Assembly (NCBI GenBank): GCA_003993805.1
Contig: RSEF01000026.1
Coordinates: 4,117,068-4,181,067 of the forward strand
DNA: 64,000 nucleotides
DNA from: Himantopus leucocephalus
Taxonomy: Eukaryota > Chordata > Aves > Charadriiformes > Recurvirostridae
Direction of reading: 5' to 3'
The translations under genes were made by a program, and so were the position numbers. The notes under the pieces were generated by a model. It had not been told where the DNA came from and searched no databases. It worked only from the letters and a program-made list of their open reading frames with translations. Shown here in pieces: positions 47,655 through 58,794 of the stretch; within the stretch, counting starts at the first letter, position 1, and each line of letters begins with the position of its first letter.

Positions 47655-50629
47655 GATCCAAAGGAATTACACCACTCTCACCCCTACGTACACCTCCTGC
47701 CATTGCAAAATCCGTGAGAACATCATCTCTCAGAGGGTCCCGCCCCAGTTCCGGCACTGGCGCGAGTGCGGCACCCAGAGCGCCAACCGGCCGGCAGCTC
47801 TGGAGAACTTTGCATTCAGTATTTTAAGAGGAAAACCTGAAAGTCCATAGCAAATATGGATTTGGGCATTTATATTCTGCATTGGAGAGAGGGAGTAAAT
47901 AAATAACCCTTCCAAAGAAACAGAACTTTTCAAACTTAGGTGAGAAAATATAGTTATATCAATTTTTTCTAACTTGAGGCTTAGATGAAAGTTCAAGGTC
48001 ATTTTGTTGTGTTCAAACCTGTTCAGCCTTTGCTCAGCACCGAGTCATTAGAGCTCGCTCTTTGCGAGCATTTTGGTACAGAAAACATCTGGTATTGTAC
48101 TCTAAGTCAATATATGTAAATGATACAAATACAGTTGAAAATGTGATGGCTTCATGATGATTGTGTCTGCCCAGGAGAATCGTAGCTGAAGATGCAGTGC
48201 TTTATTTTGTGGAGTTACTCGTATGATTTTACTTTTTCCTATCTGAAGTGAGACACTCCGTTCATCATTCTGACCACTATTCTCGTGCCAACTGTTGCAG
48301 CCATGCCTGGCTGTGCTGTGATATTTGGAAACTACCCTCCAGGTAGAACAAATGTTGTTTTATTTGCTGGGTGGAAATTTGTTAAATAAATCATAGATTC
48401 ATAGTGGCATAGGAAATTAGCAATAAGCTGTGCCTGGAAGGTTAGACATATTGTACTTCAAAATAAGCAGGAGGCCGCTTTGCAATTCAAAAGAGATATA
48501 TTGGGAAATGGGAAGACACATCTGTTAATCATTTTTCCCAATACCCGAAAGGTTGTTAGCTGGAGTCCCAGCAGAGCCCTGTACTGACACCGAGTGCCTC
48601 TTTTAAATTAGCTTCAATGACTTCCCTGCCCGCAGCCGGCTGCCAGAAGAAAAGCTTGGGAGCTCTTTCTCTGGAAGCTCTGATGCCCTTGGCTGCCGAG
48701 CGCGGAGGCTGCACGGCTGCTTCGGGAGCAGTGCGGTGGGTTCCCATACTGGTGGGAGTCCCATATTATTACTGCATTACGCTTTCTGTTTTGAAACACC
48801 GCAGGGCGTTATTAGTCTGGAAGGGCTGACATTTAGTAGGGGTTACAGCCTGGGGTGCTCTTTATTTGACAATTACTTACGAGTTTCCCTTAGAAAAGAA
48901 CACGTATAAAGACTGTTTCCGAAAGCTTCCTTCAAAGTGACATCTGATGAATTTAAATAATGGGTTTTAGCACTGCTAACCCTTCCAAACATTTTTACAT
49001 TTATTGTAACCTTTACAAACCCTTTGTTCCTCTTCCTGATCATTTTTAAAGCCCTATCTACCTGGATATTTCAAGCAAGCATTTGGAAAAGACGCTGAAA
49101 GCCTATCTATTTCCTTACTGTGTCCTGAATCGCTGTTAGCATCAAATATTTTTTCTCAACAAGAGATACCAGATAAGAACTGTTTCCTGAACAGGTTATG
49201 GGTCAGGCAATGGATTTGCTTTTTTATCACCTACAAGAACTGATGGAATCAGAATAACTTCAGTTTTTCAGCTTTTATTTTATGGAGGGAAAGAGTTTAA
49301 CAACTTAAATTGAAAAAAAAAATAGAGCTTTTAAAATTCTGAAATTTTAGGCAAGTGAGGCTATTTTGCATGAAATTTCACATTGTGCCAAAAAAGAACT
49401 TTTTTTTTTTCCCCTATAAATGTATGCCTACATTGAAAAATCTCTACCCAGAGGTCAAAACTGCTGACAGGGGCGGTGGAGTAAAGGCCTTCAGGGACAT
49501 CTTCACCCACCGTTACCAGAAATAAGCAACTTTATTCCGTTTTCAAAGCGGCAGAGACATCCTGCAGCCTAAGCATCACCGATCCCTGAGACTGATGCCA
49601 GCCGAGCCCTTCACCTTCCCAGCAGGGGGGCAGGCTCCCAGCTGGAGACCCCTCTGCCCTCTCCCCACTGGTCCTGAGCCTGGCCCAGGACCGGGGCAGG
49701 TCCGGACTGTTCAGCACGCCGGAGCGTGCCCTGCCTCGCGCGCGGCATCGCCTTCACAGGTACCGCTTGTATCGGCGCCGGGCAGGCAGAGCTGAGCCAG
49801 GTCACGACTGTGCCCCATGGATGAATTAAAGGATGAGCTCATGCAGACAGGCATCTAACAGCTGTTTGGATTTCTTTTTTTAAACTCTACCGGTTCCCTA
49901 GGTCTCTACAATGCCTCTGAAATGTTTCTTGAGGGGGGTTTCCAGAGCCCACGCCAGACCTGGGCACAAAACTCTACCTGCTGAGCCTTCCTGCAGGGCT
50001 TACGCGTGGGTTTGTCGCTCTCCCAGTCTGATGGCTCCCTCTGGGATATCAGCTATTGTTGTTTTTTCACTCTTAAACTACCCAGAGAAGAAAAAGAAAT
50101 GGTGAAAGAAAGGCCAGTGAAAGTTCAGATAAAGCAGAAGTGATGCTTATTGCTGCAGGGCAGTTTAAACTGAACTACAATGTAGTTTAGATAAACAAGA
50201 ATTAATTATCTTTCTGTTAGTCTGTGAGGCAACTGATATCACATATAATTAAATTATTTTGCAACTATTACTTGCTGAGTGCTTAACCAAGAAGGAGAAT
50301 AGAGGTAGGATTTTTTTTTTCCTATGTTGCAAAATAGTTTCATGTTCAGAATATTTTGTTTTACTGTATTAGCTTCTGTAAACGGTGGCAGTGCATGTTT
50401 CCCTTTTCTTTTATTTGCCCATTGGGTTGTTTACTTATTGGAATTGAAGTCAGAAGTGGTTTGCTCTCACAAGCAGTACTGAATTTCTAATAAATATGTA
50501 AATAACATATCTCTGAGCTGTTGCCTTTGGCATTTGTTCATACATTATCCTCTGCAGTATTTAGTCTGCTGTGAACACGCACTTGTTTTAGTTGGAAGAA
50601 ATATCCATGATCCAAACAGAGCCCCAGAA
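47655..50629. other. Non-coding stretch, no gene seen
   Basis: No supported gene; all frames are below 92 codons. GC-rich around 47740-47810 and 49590-49800. A C/G-rich word at 49619-49634 loosely resembles a CTCF core. A poly-T of 10 lies near 49401 and one of about 10 near 50312. Confidence 0.7.
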
Positions 50630-51160
50630 CGGCATTGCCGCACTCGGAGTCGCGGGTGGTTTTCCTGGCTTTGCTGTCAATTGCTCGCAGAAGGTACCAC
50701 TCAGAATTTCTTAGGAGGGAAAAGAGAAACCGGAGAAGAGCAGAGGTCGCACCTGAGCAGAGGCTCCGCTGGCGGCACGGAGAGGGGCAGCACAGAGCCT
50801 TATCGCTCCCACACGCAGGGAAACCTGACGATCTTGAAATTAAGTGATGCTGCCACAGGGTGAAGGGGAATTTAAGCGAGCCCTGCACTGACTTTTACCT
50901 AGTGACTGCATACAGTGCCCCCTGCCATACCTTCAGCCCCCCAAGGTGCATACATACCCCCGTGGGGGCCGCCGCGCTGTGCAGGGACCGGGACCGGGCT
51001 GGAGCGCAGCGCCGGGAGGGACAGAGCCGAGCTGAGAGGGGGACGGGGGATGCGACAGGGCAGGGATTAGGAAAATCAGCAGCAGGGTCTTGGGGGAAGA
51101 AGCTGATCCTTCAGGGCACGGTGGGACCTGGGGGCGAATGAGACGCCCGGAGATCAAAAC
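50630..51160. promoter_or_regulatory. GC-rich, CpG-containing stretch
   Basis: Elevated GC with scattered CpG, strongest at about 50960-51060. Overlapping frames on both strands (109-120 codons) reflect composition. Weak candidate for a regulatory patch. Confidence 0.15.
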
Positions 51161-52639
51161 CGCCCCGTGCAGAACTTGTACCCATAGAAAAGGAGGGAGA
51201 GTACCGCTCGTAATGCAGAAGCACAAGTACTCAACCAAACTCCGCACAGCACCTGCGCTCCAGGCGTTTACTGCAGATGCTGATGTCAAAAGCAAAGTCT
51301 CTGAGCTCGGAGTGTCCTGCCCAGGGGACTCCAGTCAGCTCCTGCCTCAGAGGCCCCTTTCTATTTCCATCCAGCTCCGAGGAGGCAAAAAAGTCTCCTC
51401 TGGCTGCTGGCACAGGGACAAGACCTCTGCGAGGGGTGACAGGGGAGAGGGGACGGCTCTGGGGACTGTCACTGCTGTGCACGTCCTTGCGAGAGACAGG
51501 ACCTGGAGGGAGCTGCTGCATTTGAGCTCAGCCTCTGCCCCTGAAGCACAAGCGCAAACCGCCAGCAGCTAACATTTCCCTCTGCTGAACCGCAGCGGTT
51601 TTGCCAAATTCTTCTCCATTTTTTTCTTTGCTGCTTGCTGCCTTCATGTCTCGGAGCGAGAAGCCGAGAAGGGTGGGCTCTGCCCTTCCGCAGGTTTGGA
51701 AATCCCCGTGTCCTCAGAAAGCTCCTACGCTGGCTTTGCCNGTGCCCGTGGCTGGATTCTATTTACCGTCAGTTTGTCCCTTTACGCCTTCGCGCTCCAG
51801 CACCGAGAAACCCCTTCGTGCTAATGGGGGAGCCGAGCGATGCGCGCAGATCTGCAGACGTAAATAGATCCTTAATTGCATTCCTGGGCTGAGGCTTAAA
51901 CAGATTCACCGAAGAGGATGGAGAAAAGAAAGTGTTATTTATTTGGGGGAGACCAGAAGGTTATGAAATTTTCTTGCATTTAACCAATGAGATAATGAAT
52001 CTTTTAGCTCACAAAGTGCAGTAGATCCATAGGTATGTAGGACATAATGTAATTCCACCCATATAAGCACTTTCACATCTAATGGCAGAAGAATGTTTTG
52101 CGCCTCTGGTGCTTTATCAACAAAATGCCCTACTGTAGCTACTTGGCCTTTGGAGATTATTTTCTCAGGGAAGCTGTCATCACACAGCTGATTAATTACT
52201 CTAATAATCATAATTTTTTTTCTAATAAAAAACCCTCTTCCCATTCATTAACTACATTGCAGGTAGGTGACAGTGGTAATTATTCTCTGGAAGTACTTCT
52301 GAATTATCTTTTCTAATCCAGCCTGTGCTGACATTTTTGAGAGAAAAAAACATTTTGTCTTTCTTTCATGAGTGGGGTGACATTTGAATATGCAAACAGT
52401 GTCAAAGCGTGCCCTCCGGATGTTTTCCTGAACTATGATTTATGAGGTTTGGCTATTGTATTTGCTATCATAGACCTAGAAAGGTCATTAGACAAAGAGG
52501 CTTTCCCTGCAGGGGTCCCTCGCCGTCTTTATCTTCTGATATTTTAATTTTTTTCTTGAGCATCAAGCGGGAGATGTGCTGCGAGTTCTCCCATCTGCCT
52601 TACTTATTTATTCATGAGTGTAAAAGTCCTGTGCAATGC
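51161..52639. other. Non-coding stretch with one ambiguous base
   Basis: No supported gene. The plus frame 51090-51572 (160 codons) spans the boundary with the previous stretch and has no domain. A single N at 51741 interrupts other frames. AT-rich sequence with several TAAT words at 52180-52320 could be regulatory but is weak. Confidence 0.65.
51741..51741. other. Single-base ambiguity (N)
   Basis: Isolated N between TTTGCC and GTGCCC. No flanking duplication longer than the shared TGCC is visible, unlike the N positions at 32351 and 54417. Confidence 0.9.
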
Positions 52640-52875
52640 TCTAGGCGCAGAAATCCACGTACACATCCATTCCGAGCCCAACGGGTCAAACGGCCGCCGT
52701 GCGGGCTCCCGGGTGGGCGCCGCACGCTCAGTCTCAGGGCTCTGTAGCTTTCGCCTTCGAGGATGGGGATTTCCACCTGAGGGCCAGACTTCCACCGCCT
52801 CCTGGCGAGGATGTAAGGGGGGAGCAAACCCACCTCTCTCACACCCTCCCAGGCGAGACCACATCACCGCGTCCA
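52640..52875. promoter_or_regulatory. CpG-dense patch
   Basis: GC-rich segment with a high CpG concentration at about 52670-52735 (GGCCGCCG and GGGCGCCGC-type words). Overlapping frames on both strands (up to 118 codons) are a composition effect. Confidence 0.25.
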
Positions 52876-53009
52876 GCTGTTCAGATTTGATAATTAGGGA
52901 CAGATTTTCAAAATGTCCCGAGCTCTGGAGTTTTCAGAATTTTGTATTTTCTTCTCCGAGTCACTGTTGAAGGAAATCACCGCAAACGCATGAAGGATTG
53001 CATCCTCCA
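52876..53009. other. Non-coding spacer
   Basis: AT-richer spacer between two CpG-dense patches. Nothing recognised. Confidence 0.6.
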
Positions 53010-53205
53010 GAGGGGTGCGCGGGAGTCCTGTTGTGCTGAGCAGTGACAACCGCTCGGGGAAACGTCACTGCCAGCCCCGCGGCTCCTCGGTGGCGCTGGG
53101 GCGCGGGACCCCGCGGGCAGACGATGCCGCACCTCCCCACCCCTCCGGCCCACCAGCGCGGCTGCAGGAGCCATTCACTGCCACGACGCGGGAACGTTCT
53201 GGCCC
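53010..53205. promoter_or_regulatory. Short CpG-dense patch
   Basis: About 195 bp with roughly 20-25 CpG by eye, including several GCGCG and CCGCGG words, and no CpG depletion. It ends abruptly in AT-rich sequence at 53205. Too short for a standard CpG island but one of the densest patches in the window. Confidence 0.35.
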
Positions 53206-53472
53206 ATAATTAGTAAAGCTGGGCAAATACTGCAACAGCTGCTCTGTAAATATTAGTCTGCATGTTTAAATTAACTTTTCATTGCCCCTGCCCTTTCCCC
53301 TTTTGTTCCTCGTTCCCTGTAAGTGGTTATTGGGATGGGATTTACTTGTGCAAATGTTTCCAGAAAGCCACTTTCAGTCTCAGGTAGAAATATTCAGGAA
53401 AAAAAGAAATACATATCCATGAGTGCGTTCATGCACAGTTGAGAAGTCAGTCACAAACAACATCATGTGTTT
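53206..53472. other. Non-coding spacer
   Basis: Mixed AT-rich sequence between a CpG-dense patch and the CR1 remnant. No gene. Confidence 0.6.
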
Positions 53473-53590
53473 CATGGAATCATAAAAAAAAATAGATTGG
53501 AAGGGACCTCTGGGGATTATCTAGTCCGACCACCTGCTCGAAGAGGGGCTGACTTCAAAGTTAAATCAGGTTTGTCCAATTACAATTTAT
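53473..53590 (-). mobile_element. Degenerate CR1 LINE remnant, 3' end
   Basis: The plus strand carries a decayed reverse complement of the CR1 3' terminus (GGAATCAT, then an A-rich interruption), followed by ATTGGAAGGGACCTCTGG, a decayed ATCATCTAGTCC segment, and CTTCAAAGTTAAATCAGG, which matches a common CR1 3' region. The sequence then drifts out of recognisable similarity, so the right edge is approximate. The element is minus-strand, heavily mutated and short; no target-site duplication is visible. It is clearly older than the copy at 32755-33013. Confidence 0.8.
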
Positions 53591-54287
53591 TAAAACTTAG
53601 TGAAATAGAAGCAGCCTGCTTCCAGTGAAGAGGAACAGCTGCCAAAAATTATCAAAATAGAGGACTTTGGCCACCGAAATAACTTTTGCTACTCTGTTCT
53701 CATGGCTGGTTTGTGCAGCTGCCTCTCCCGCACAGACTCCTCACACATCTGCCCATCTTCTGTCTGTGCCCGATACCGCTTCCGTCACTGTAATCTTGTG
53801 TTATTATCCAACACGCTTGATAAAAGATAGCAACACAACATTGTTTTCAGTCTAACTGGAGAGTTAACACGCTGAAGGACGCGGTGGATACTGGTCACCA
53901 TAAACAAAATGCTGGTTTGCAATTTATGTCTTGGCTGTACAGCGTTCGAGGCACTCTTGCTTGAACAGAGCTACCCGAATCTAATGTTAAGTGCCTAAAG
54001 ACAAAGCAGCACTGCTCCTGTGTTTATTAAAGCTACAAGTTCTGAGCTAGCCTAGGGAAAATGAGGATAAATTGATATTTTTATGTTAAAGCTGGAAGCC
54101 AGCCTAGGATCTTATAATTCCTCTGGTGTGCTTTGAACAAGACTCCCAACCTTCCCGCTGCACAGCCTCGCTGTATCACGCCGGCACAGACGTCACCTAA
54201 GGCTTGATTCCGCAGAGCGTGCTGGGGGAATAGCACCTACTCCACAGTGTCAGTGCAGTAAAGGACAAGGAAGACTCCTAAGGAAAC
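53591..54287. other. Non-coding stretch, no gene seen
   Basis: Mixed sequence up to duplication B. Only one 62-codon frame, with no domain. Confidence 0.7.
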
Positions 54288-54416
54288 AAAAGAAGTAGCT
54301 CTGCCCAAAGAGCGGGATAGCTTTTCTGTAGCTGTACTAATAAGCGACAGACGCATCTACATGAATTACTGCTCAAGGGACGAGTAACGTGAGATTCGAC
54401 TGTTAGAGAAAGAACG
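54288..54416. repeat. Left copy of 129-bp duplication B
   Basis: This segment recurs at 54419-54547 at an offset of 131, separated by a single N at 54417 and one extra A. By eye the copies differ at four positions, all transitions (about 3.1%). It is unique sequence, not a known transposon. As for duplication A, the likely explanation is unmerged haplotype or contig-end overlap; a genuine tandem duplication is the alternative. Confidence 0.95.
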
Positions 54417-54417
54417 N
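54417..54417. other. Single-base ambiguity (N) at duplication junction
   Basis: One N at the junction of the two copies of duplication B, the same arrangement as at 32351. Confidence 0.9.
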
Positions 54418-54418
54418 A

Positions 54419-54547
54419 AAAAGAAGTAGCTCTGCCCAAAGAGCAGGATAGCTTTTCTGTAGCCGTACTAATAAGCAACAGACGCATCTACATGAATTAC
54501 TGTTCAAGGGACGAGTAACGTGAGATTCGACTGTTAGAGAAAGAACG
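54419..54547. repeat. Right copy of 129-bp duplication B
   Basis: Second copy of 54288-54416 with four transitions, three of them at CpG versus TpG/CpA. The minus-strand frames 54278-54487 and 54403-54639 share peptide segments only because of this duplication. Confidence 0.95.
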
Positions 54548-57500
54548 GCCCCAAAAGGAAAAAAAAGAAAGGTGTAGGAAGGCAGGCTTGGTTTGAACGC
54601 ACACTGGGAACTCTTCATCAAAGCTACCAATACCCACATTCAATACCAATCTATGATTTCTGTGAGGGTAATGACAACAATTTGCTTGAATTCACTCTTC
54701 AACACAGCTGAGCAAGGTGGTGTCTTCCCTTTCTGCTTTTCAGCAGCACAGAGTTGTTCTACGTCCTTAATAAACACCTTCCGAGGACAGGCTGGACTTT
54801 GATGATGGTTGGAATGATCCTCGTGAACTTCCACCGTGGCACACCGTGAAATTAAGTTACCAAATATTTGTAAAACATTTATGGATTCTCATGTGAAGAG
54901 AATTATTACATTAAATTAATATTAAAGAACATTCTGACTATCATTAAATTAGCCTAGCGTATACCAGTGCTGTGAACCCCACGTCCTCACCTCTCCAACC
55001 CCTGCGCGAAGACCGAAATCCCCTGTGCCAGGAAACCCTGCAGCAAGAAACAGGCCCTTCGCGCAATGAATGTTTAACTCAAACCGGCCCAAACAGACAG
55101 GGGACGGACACACACTGAAAACCGGAGCCAGAGTGCAAGGCTGCTGCTTTAACCAGAACAACTTTGGTCCCTGCAGTGCTCCTGCCCCCGCACCAGCGAC
55201 TCCAGTTACTCTCCCCTGTTCCCAGTAAGAGCTGTCACACATCACAGTGGCTAAATCACATTTGGTTATTCCTTTGATTGTCAGTAACAGGAATAGCTAT
55301 AGTTTTACATATTAAAATTGAAAGAACAGATGAACTACCTCTATTCGGATCTTATACTGCCAGTAGACACATTACTTTCTCCATTGTTTTTCAGCTGTAT
55401 TAATTTTAAAAAATGTTAAAAAAAAAGAAAACCAGGTGGTGAAAGTTGGTTGCATTCCTGTGCCATGCCCCATTATTTTATTATTCATATCAATTACTTT
55501 GAAAGTAGTGCTGACCCTGACCAGCTTAGATAAGTAATATCTTTAAGACAGAGATGCTGCTAAGGAGACCTAGCACTAGTAGCAAAAGCCAAAGCACTCA
55601 AAATCAATGTTAATCCTTTTTCCTTAAGGACCTTGGGAGTCAGTGCTCTCTGATCCTGACTTGACTTTATGGGAAGTCACCACCAAATCTACAAGATTTG
55701 CCTGGGAACTTCTAAAACTGTCTCTGAGAGAAACATTTCAGCTCTTGTTTATATGCGTACCTTAATAACTAGTCGTTAATAACATTGTCATAATGTTAAA
55801 AGGTCATATTTTATCAAAATATTGGCCCTGTGAAAATGTCACCTTGTGGCACTCTTACTGAGATAACAACTTGCTGGGACATTTACTCTTCTATAGTCAT
55901 TGTAGCTGAGCTTAATAGTCAGAAGCAGCACAATTCCCAATACAACCTGCTTTACAGCTTAAATAGAAAAAAAACAAACAAACAATCAAAAAAACCCCAC
56001 CAAACCTGCAGAACCTCTTAGTTCTATTGCCGAAAATAGCCTTTTTAACTGTTTGCCTACTGCTCCGTTTCTCAGGGTAAGTTGTGTGTCTGTTTTGCCA
56101 CTAACAACTGCCCATAGATGGGGGAGCAGTTTCTCTCTTCTGATGCCAAATACCACTGCACCAAACACCGCCCCACTGCCGACAGCCGCAGAAGATGCCA
56201 CCAGCCTCTGCTGAGCTGGGATTAACGAAGGCGGCTCCGGTGGGATGGAGGGAAGGAGAAGAGAAAGCTGTTTTACTGGAAGAGCTACAGAAGGGCAGGA
56301 TAGCTTAGGGTTACCCTGGCTTTACTGCCGCCCTTCGAGAGTGATGCTTTCCACACCAGGGGAGCATCCCAATTCCCCATGCCATTTTCAAACGCTTGTT
56401 AGTTACACCTGCTGAAACTGAGATTTTAATGCCTGAAATACCTTTTCTGTGTTTGTTTTTGCTCTCCTACATCTTACAGCCTCCCCGTGCACACAGTGTC
56501 TCTGAAGCTTACAGATAATAGATTGGGTTTGAACTGTTTGCACAGCGAAAAGCCCGAGCTCTTCCGGAGATGCTGATCTGTTCAGGGCTGTATTTCTTAA
56601 TAGAACAAGAGTATGTCAGGATTGCAAATCCAAGGCAGACGCAGCCCTGTCGTGCCATCACAATTTCAGCTTTCACTCAGTACAGGCCTAAGGGCAAATT
56701 CAAAAGTTGAGAACTCATTTGAACTTGGGAAGTATTTCTGCATCTGGAGAACTGAGCCGAGACACACGATAACAGACAACTGCTATAGAGCAGCGCGACC
56801 TCCTTAGCAGCTCATTTTGCGCTCCTGGGGTAATGTAGGATGCCTGGTGTCCTCCTGACAGCTTGAGCATGAATTTTCATTATTAGTTTTGCAATTTGTA
56901 CATATTTTGTCAGCATTTGACTTCATCGCTCTGACTTTCTGCCTGAAATCTCATTTTGCCAGTTCTACCTGGTTCCCCCTGCTTAATTGAGATCATTACC
57001 GCATGCTTTCCTTATTGAGGCTGGGATGCAGCCCCTGGCTCGGGATGCTGAATATCATCAATTATCAGATATGTTTCCTTTGCCATCAGTGCCAAGTAAG
57101 GACTATTTGGCCACAGTAACTGGGAACGTTGACACGTCTTCAAGCAGACTTTGATTATTCATATATACACACACAGATTCCCCCGTACTGAAAGACATGC
57201 TGAGAAGCGTTATCAGATTTCAGAATTAGTAAGGACAGAGCCATTTTACATACTAGCTACATGTCTATATAAGTGCAGAATGGGCACAGTCTTTTTTAGT
57301 AGAGGAAGAATATGGCTTGAATCAATCTTGTCTCACCTCTTAAGAAAAAAGAATTAGCTTTGTATGTATATTAGTATATCTAGAAATGTTTACACAACAT
57401 GTGTATGTGCAGGCAGTATTATCTATATACACCCTTAGCATCCACAGCTCGCCGAGAGTCAGCACACACATGTGCAAGCGACCATGGGAATTAATGCGCA

Positions 57501-58655
57501 GCAGTTTCCAGGAATGACTGTACGCGGCTATTTACTCAAAAATGCATGTTCAGATCCATGAGAGTCAACTGGAAACACCTGGATATTAAATTCAAAAAAT
57601 TAACTGAAAAGAACAGTGGATGGGACTGGGGTTGAGGGCACTGCTCATGTACTCAACCCTCCTAGGCACTTTTTTTCCCAGCTAATCTTTTTTTTCCAGT
57701 GGATCAGTAACCTCTAACAAAAGACCTGTCCTTTTTAATCATGCTCTTCCCTCCTCACTCCATCCTCTCTACATACATAACCACGTTTCATTTGTTGATC
57801 CCATCACAGAGGCCTCAGGGCTTTAGAAAAGTCTTTTTCAGCATGATTATATACATCTCTTCAACCTTTCTTGCCCCTTTCCTTTTTACTGCCATTCACC
57901 ATTACAGAGCTCCAGTGCACTGCAAATTGAATGTGACAACAGTGTTCTATATGTGTTTATATATATACACATAAAAAAATAAAATCTGTAGAACATGTGT
58001 ACCTATATATCTGTATTTTTAAAAATGCTAAGGAAGAATTGTTTGCACAGTTCTTCCTGTAACTGATTACTTTGCTTACTTTGTTCTGGATGATCAGAAC
58101 AGGTGACCACCACAGATCACAGAAGGCTACAAATATTTGGTATGGCAGATTGTTTTCTGCAAAAGCCAGGAATCAGCTACCCTGCAAAGCGTTCTCTCTG
58201 CAAATCCTTTGATGCTTAACTCTGTTTTGTGATTGTTTAGGCTGAATGTTCGGGCAGGTAAAGCTTCACAAAGCAAAATCTACTGGCTGTAAAAAGTCCT
58301 TTTCTTTCTTCTACTCCTTTATATTATTTTTTTTTTAATTTTTCTTGAGTTCAGGAGACACTTTACCCGCGTTGCTTTCTTTTTTGCTACAAGCTCTGGC
58401 TCTGCTGAAGTCAGTGAGAACTTTCCCACTGAAGGCAAAGGAGCCATTTTTACACTAAATTTAGGCCAAACCAAAGTAAACCCCCTTTGATGAAAACAAA
58501 ATATGCATCAGGTACACCATAGGTTTGAATTCCAATTTTGACAGAAAGGAGGTACCCTTTGAGTGATCACATACACCTAAGCCTACATAACTGCTGGTTC
58601 ATAAGTACTGTCCTTACATTCCAAAACCATGACTGGGATGTTATTTATGCTCACG
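54548..58655. other. Long non-coding stretch, no gene seen
   Basis: No supported gene; all frames are below 100 codons. Contains an A/C-rich low-complexity tract at 55967-56000, a TA-rich run near 57958-57973 and a poly-T of about 10 near 58327-58337. No interspersed repeat recognised. Confidence 0.7.
55967..56000. repeat. A/C-rich low-complexity tract
   Basis: Poly-A, then three CAAA-like units, then poly-A and a C run. Its reverse complement resembles the T/G tract at 15639-15673. Simple sequence; no retroposon body identified. Confidence 0.75.
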
Positions 58656-58794
58656 CCTCTGGAAATGGAGCAGATTAATAACAGAACAATTAAATCAAAT
58701 AGTATATATGATAGATGATAGAATAAGCATATAATAGTTAGTTATACAAGAAGTAGTAAAATACTACAAGGTATATAAAATGTCAGCTGTAAAA
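58656..58794. other. Very AT-rich segment
   Basis: About 140 bp of TA-rich sequence with many ATA and TAGATGATAG-like words. It could be decayed simple sequence or an AT-rich regulatory element; nothing distinguishes these. Confidence 0.4.

Noticed and set aside
48391..48460. ATCATAGATTCATAG-type words resembling a CR1 3' end
   Set aside because: The following sequence does not continue into CR1; the match is limited to a short AT-rich word.
54278..54639. Two minus-strand frames with shared peptide segments, suggesting a repeated domain
   Set aside because: The similarity comes entirely from DNA duplication B across an N; it is not a protein repeat.
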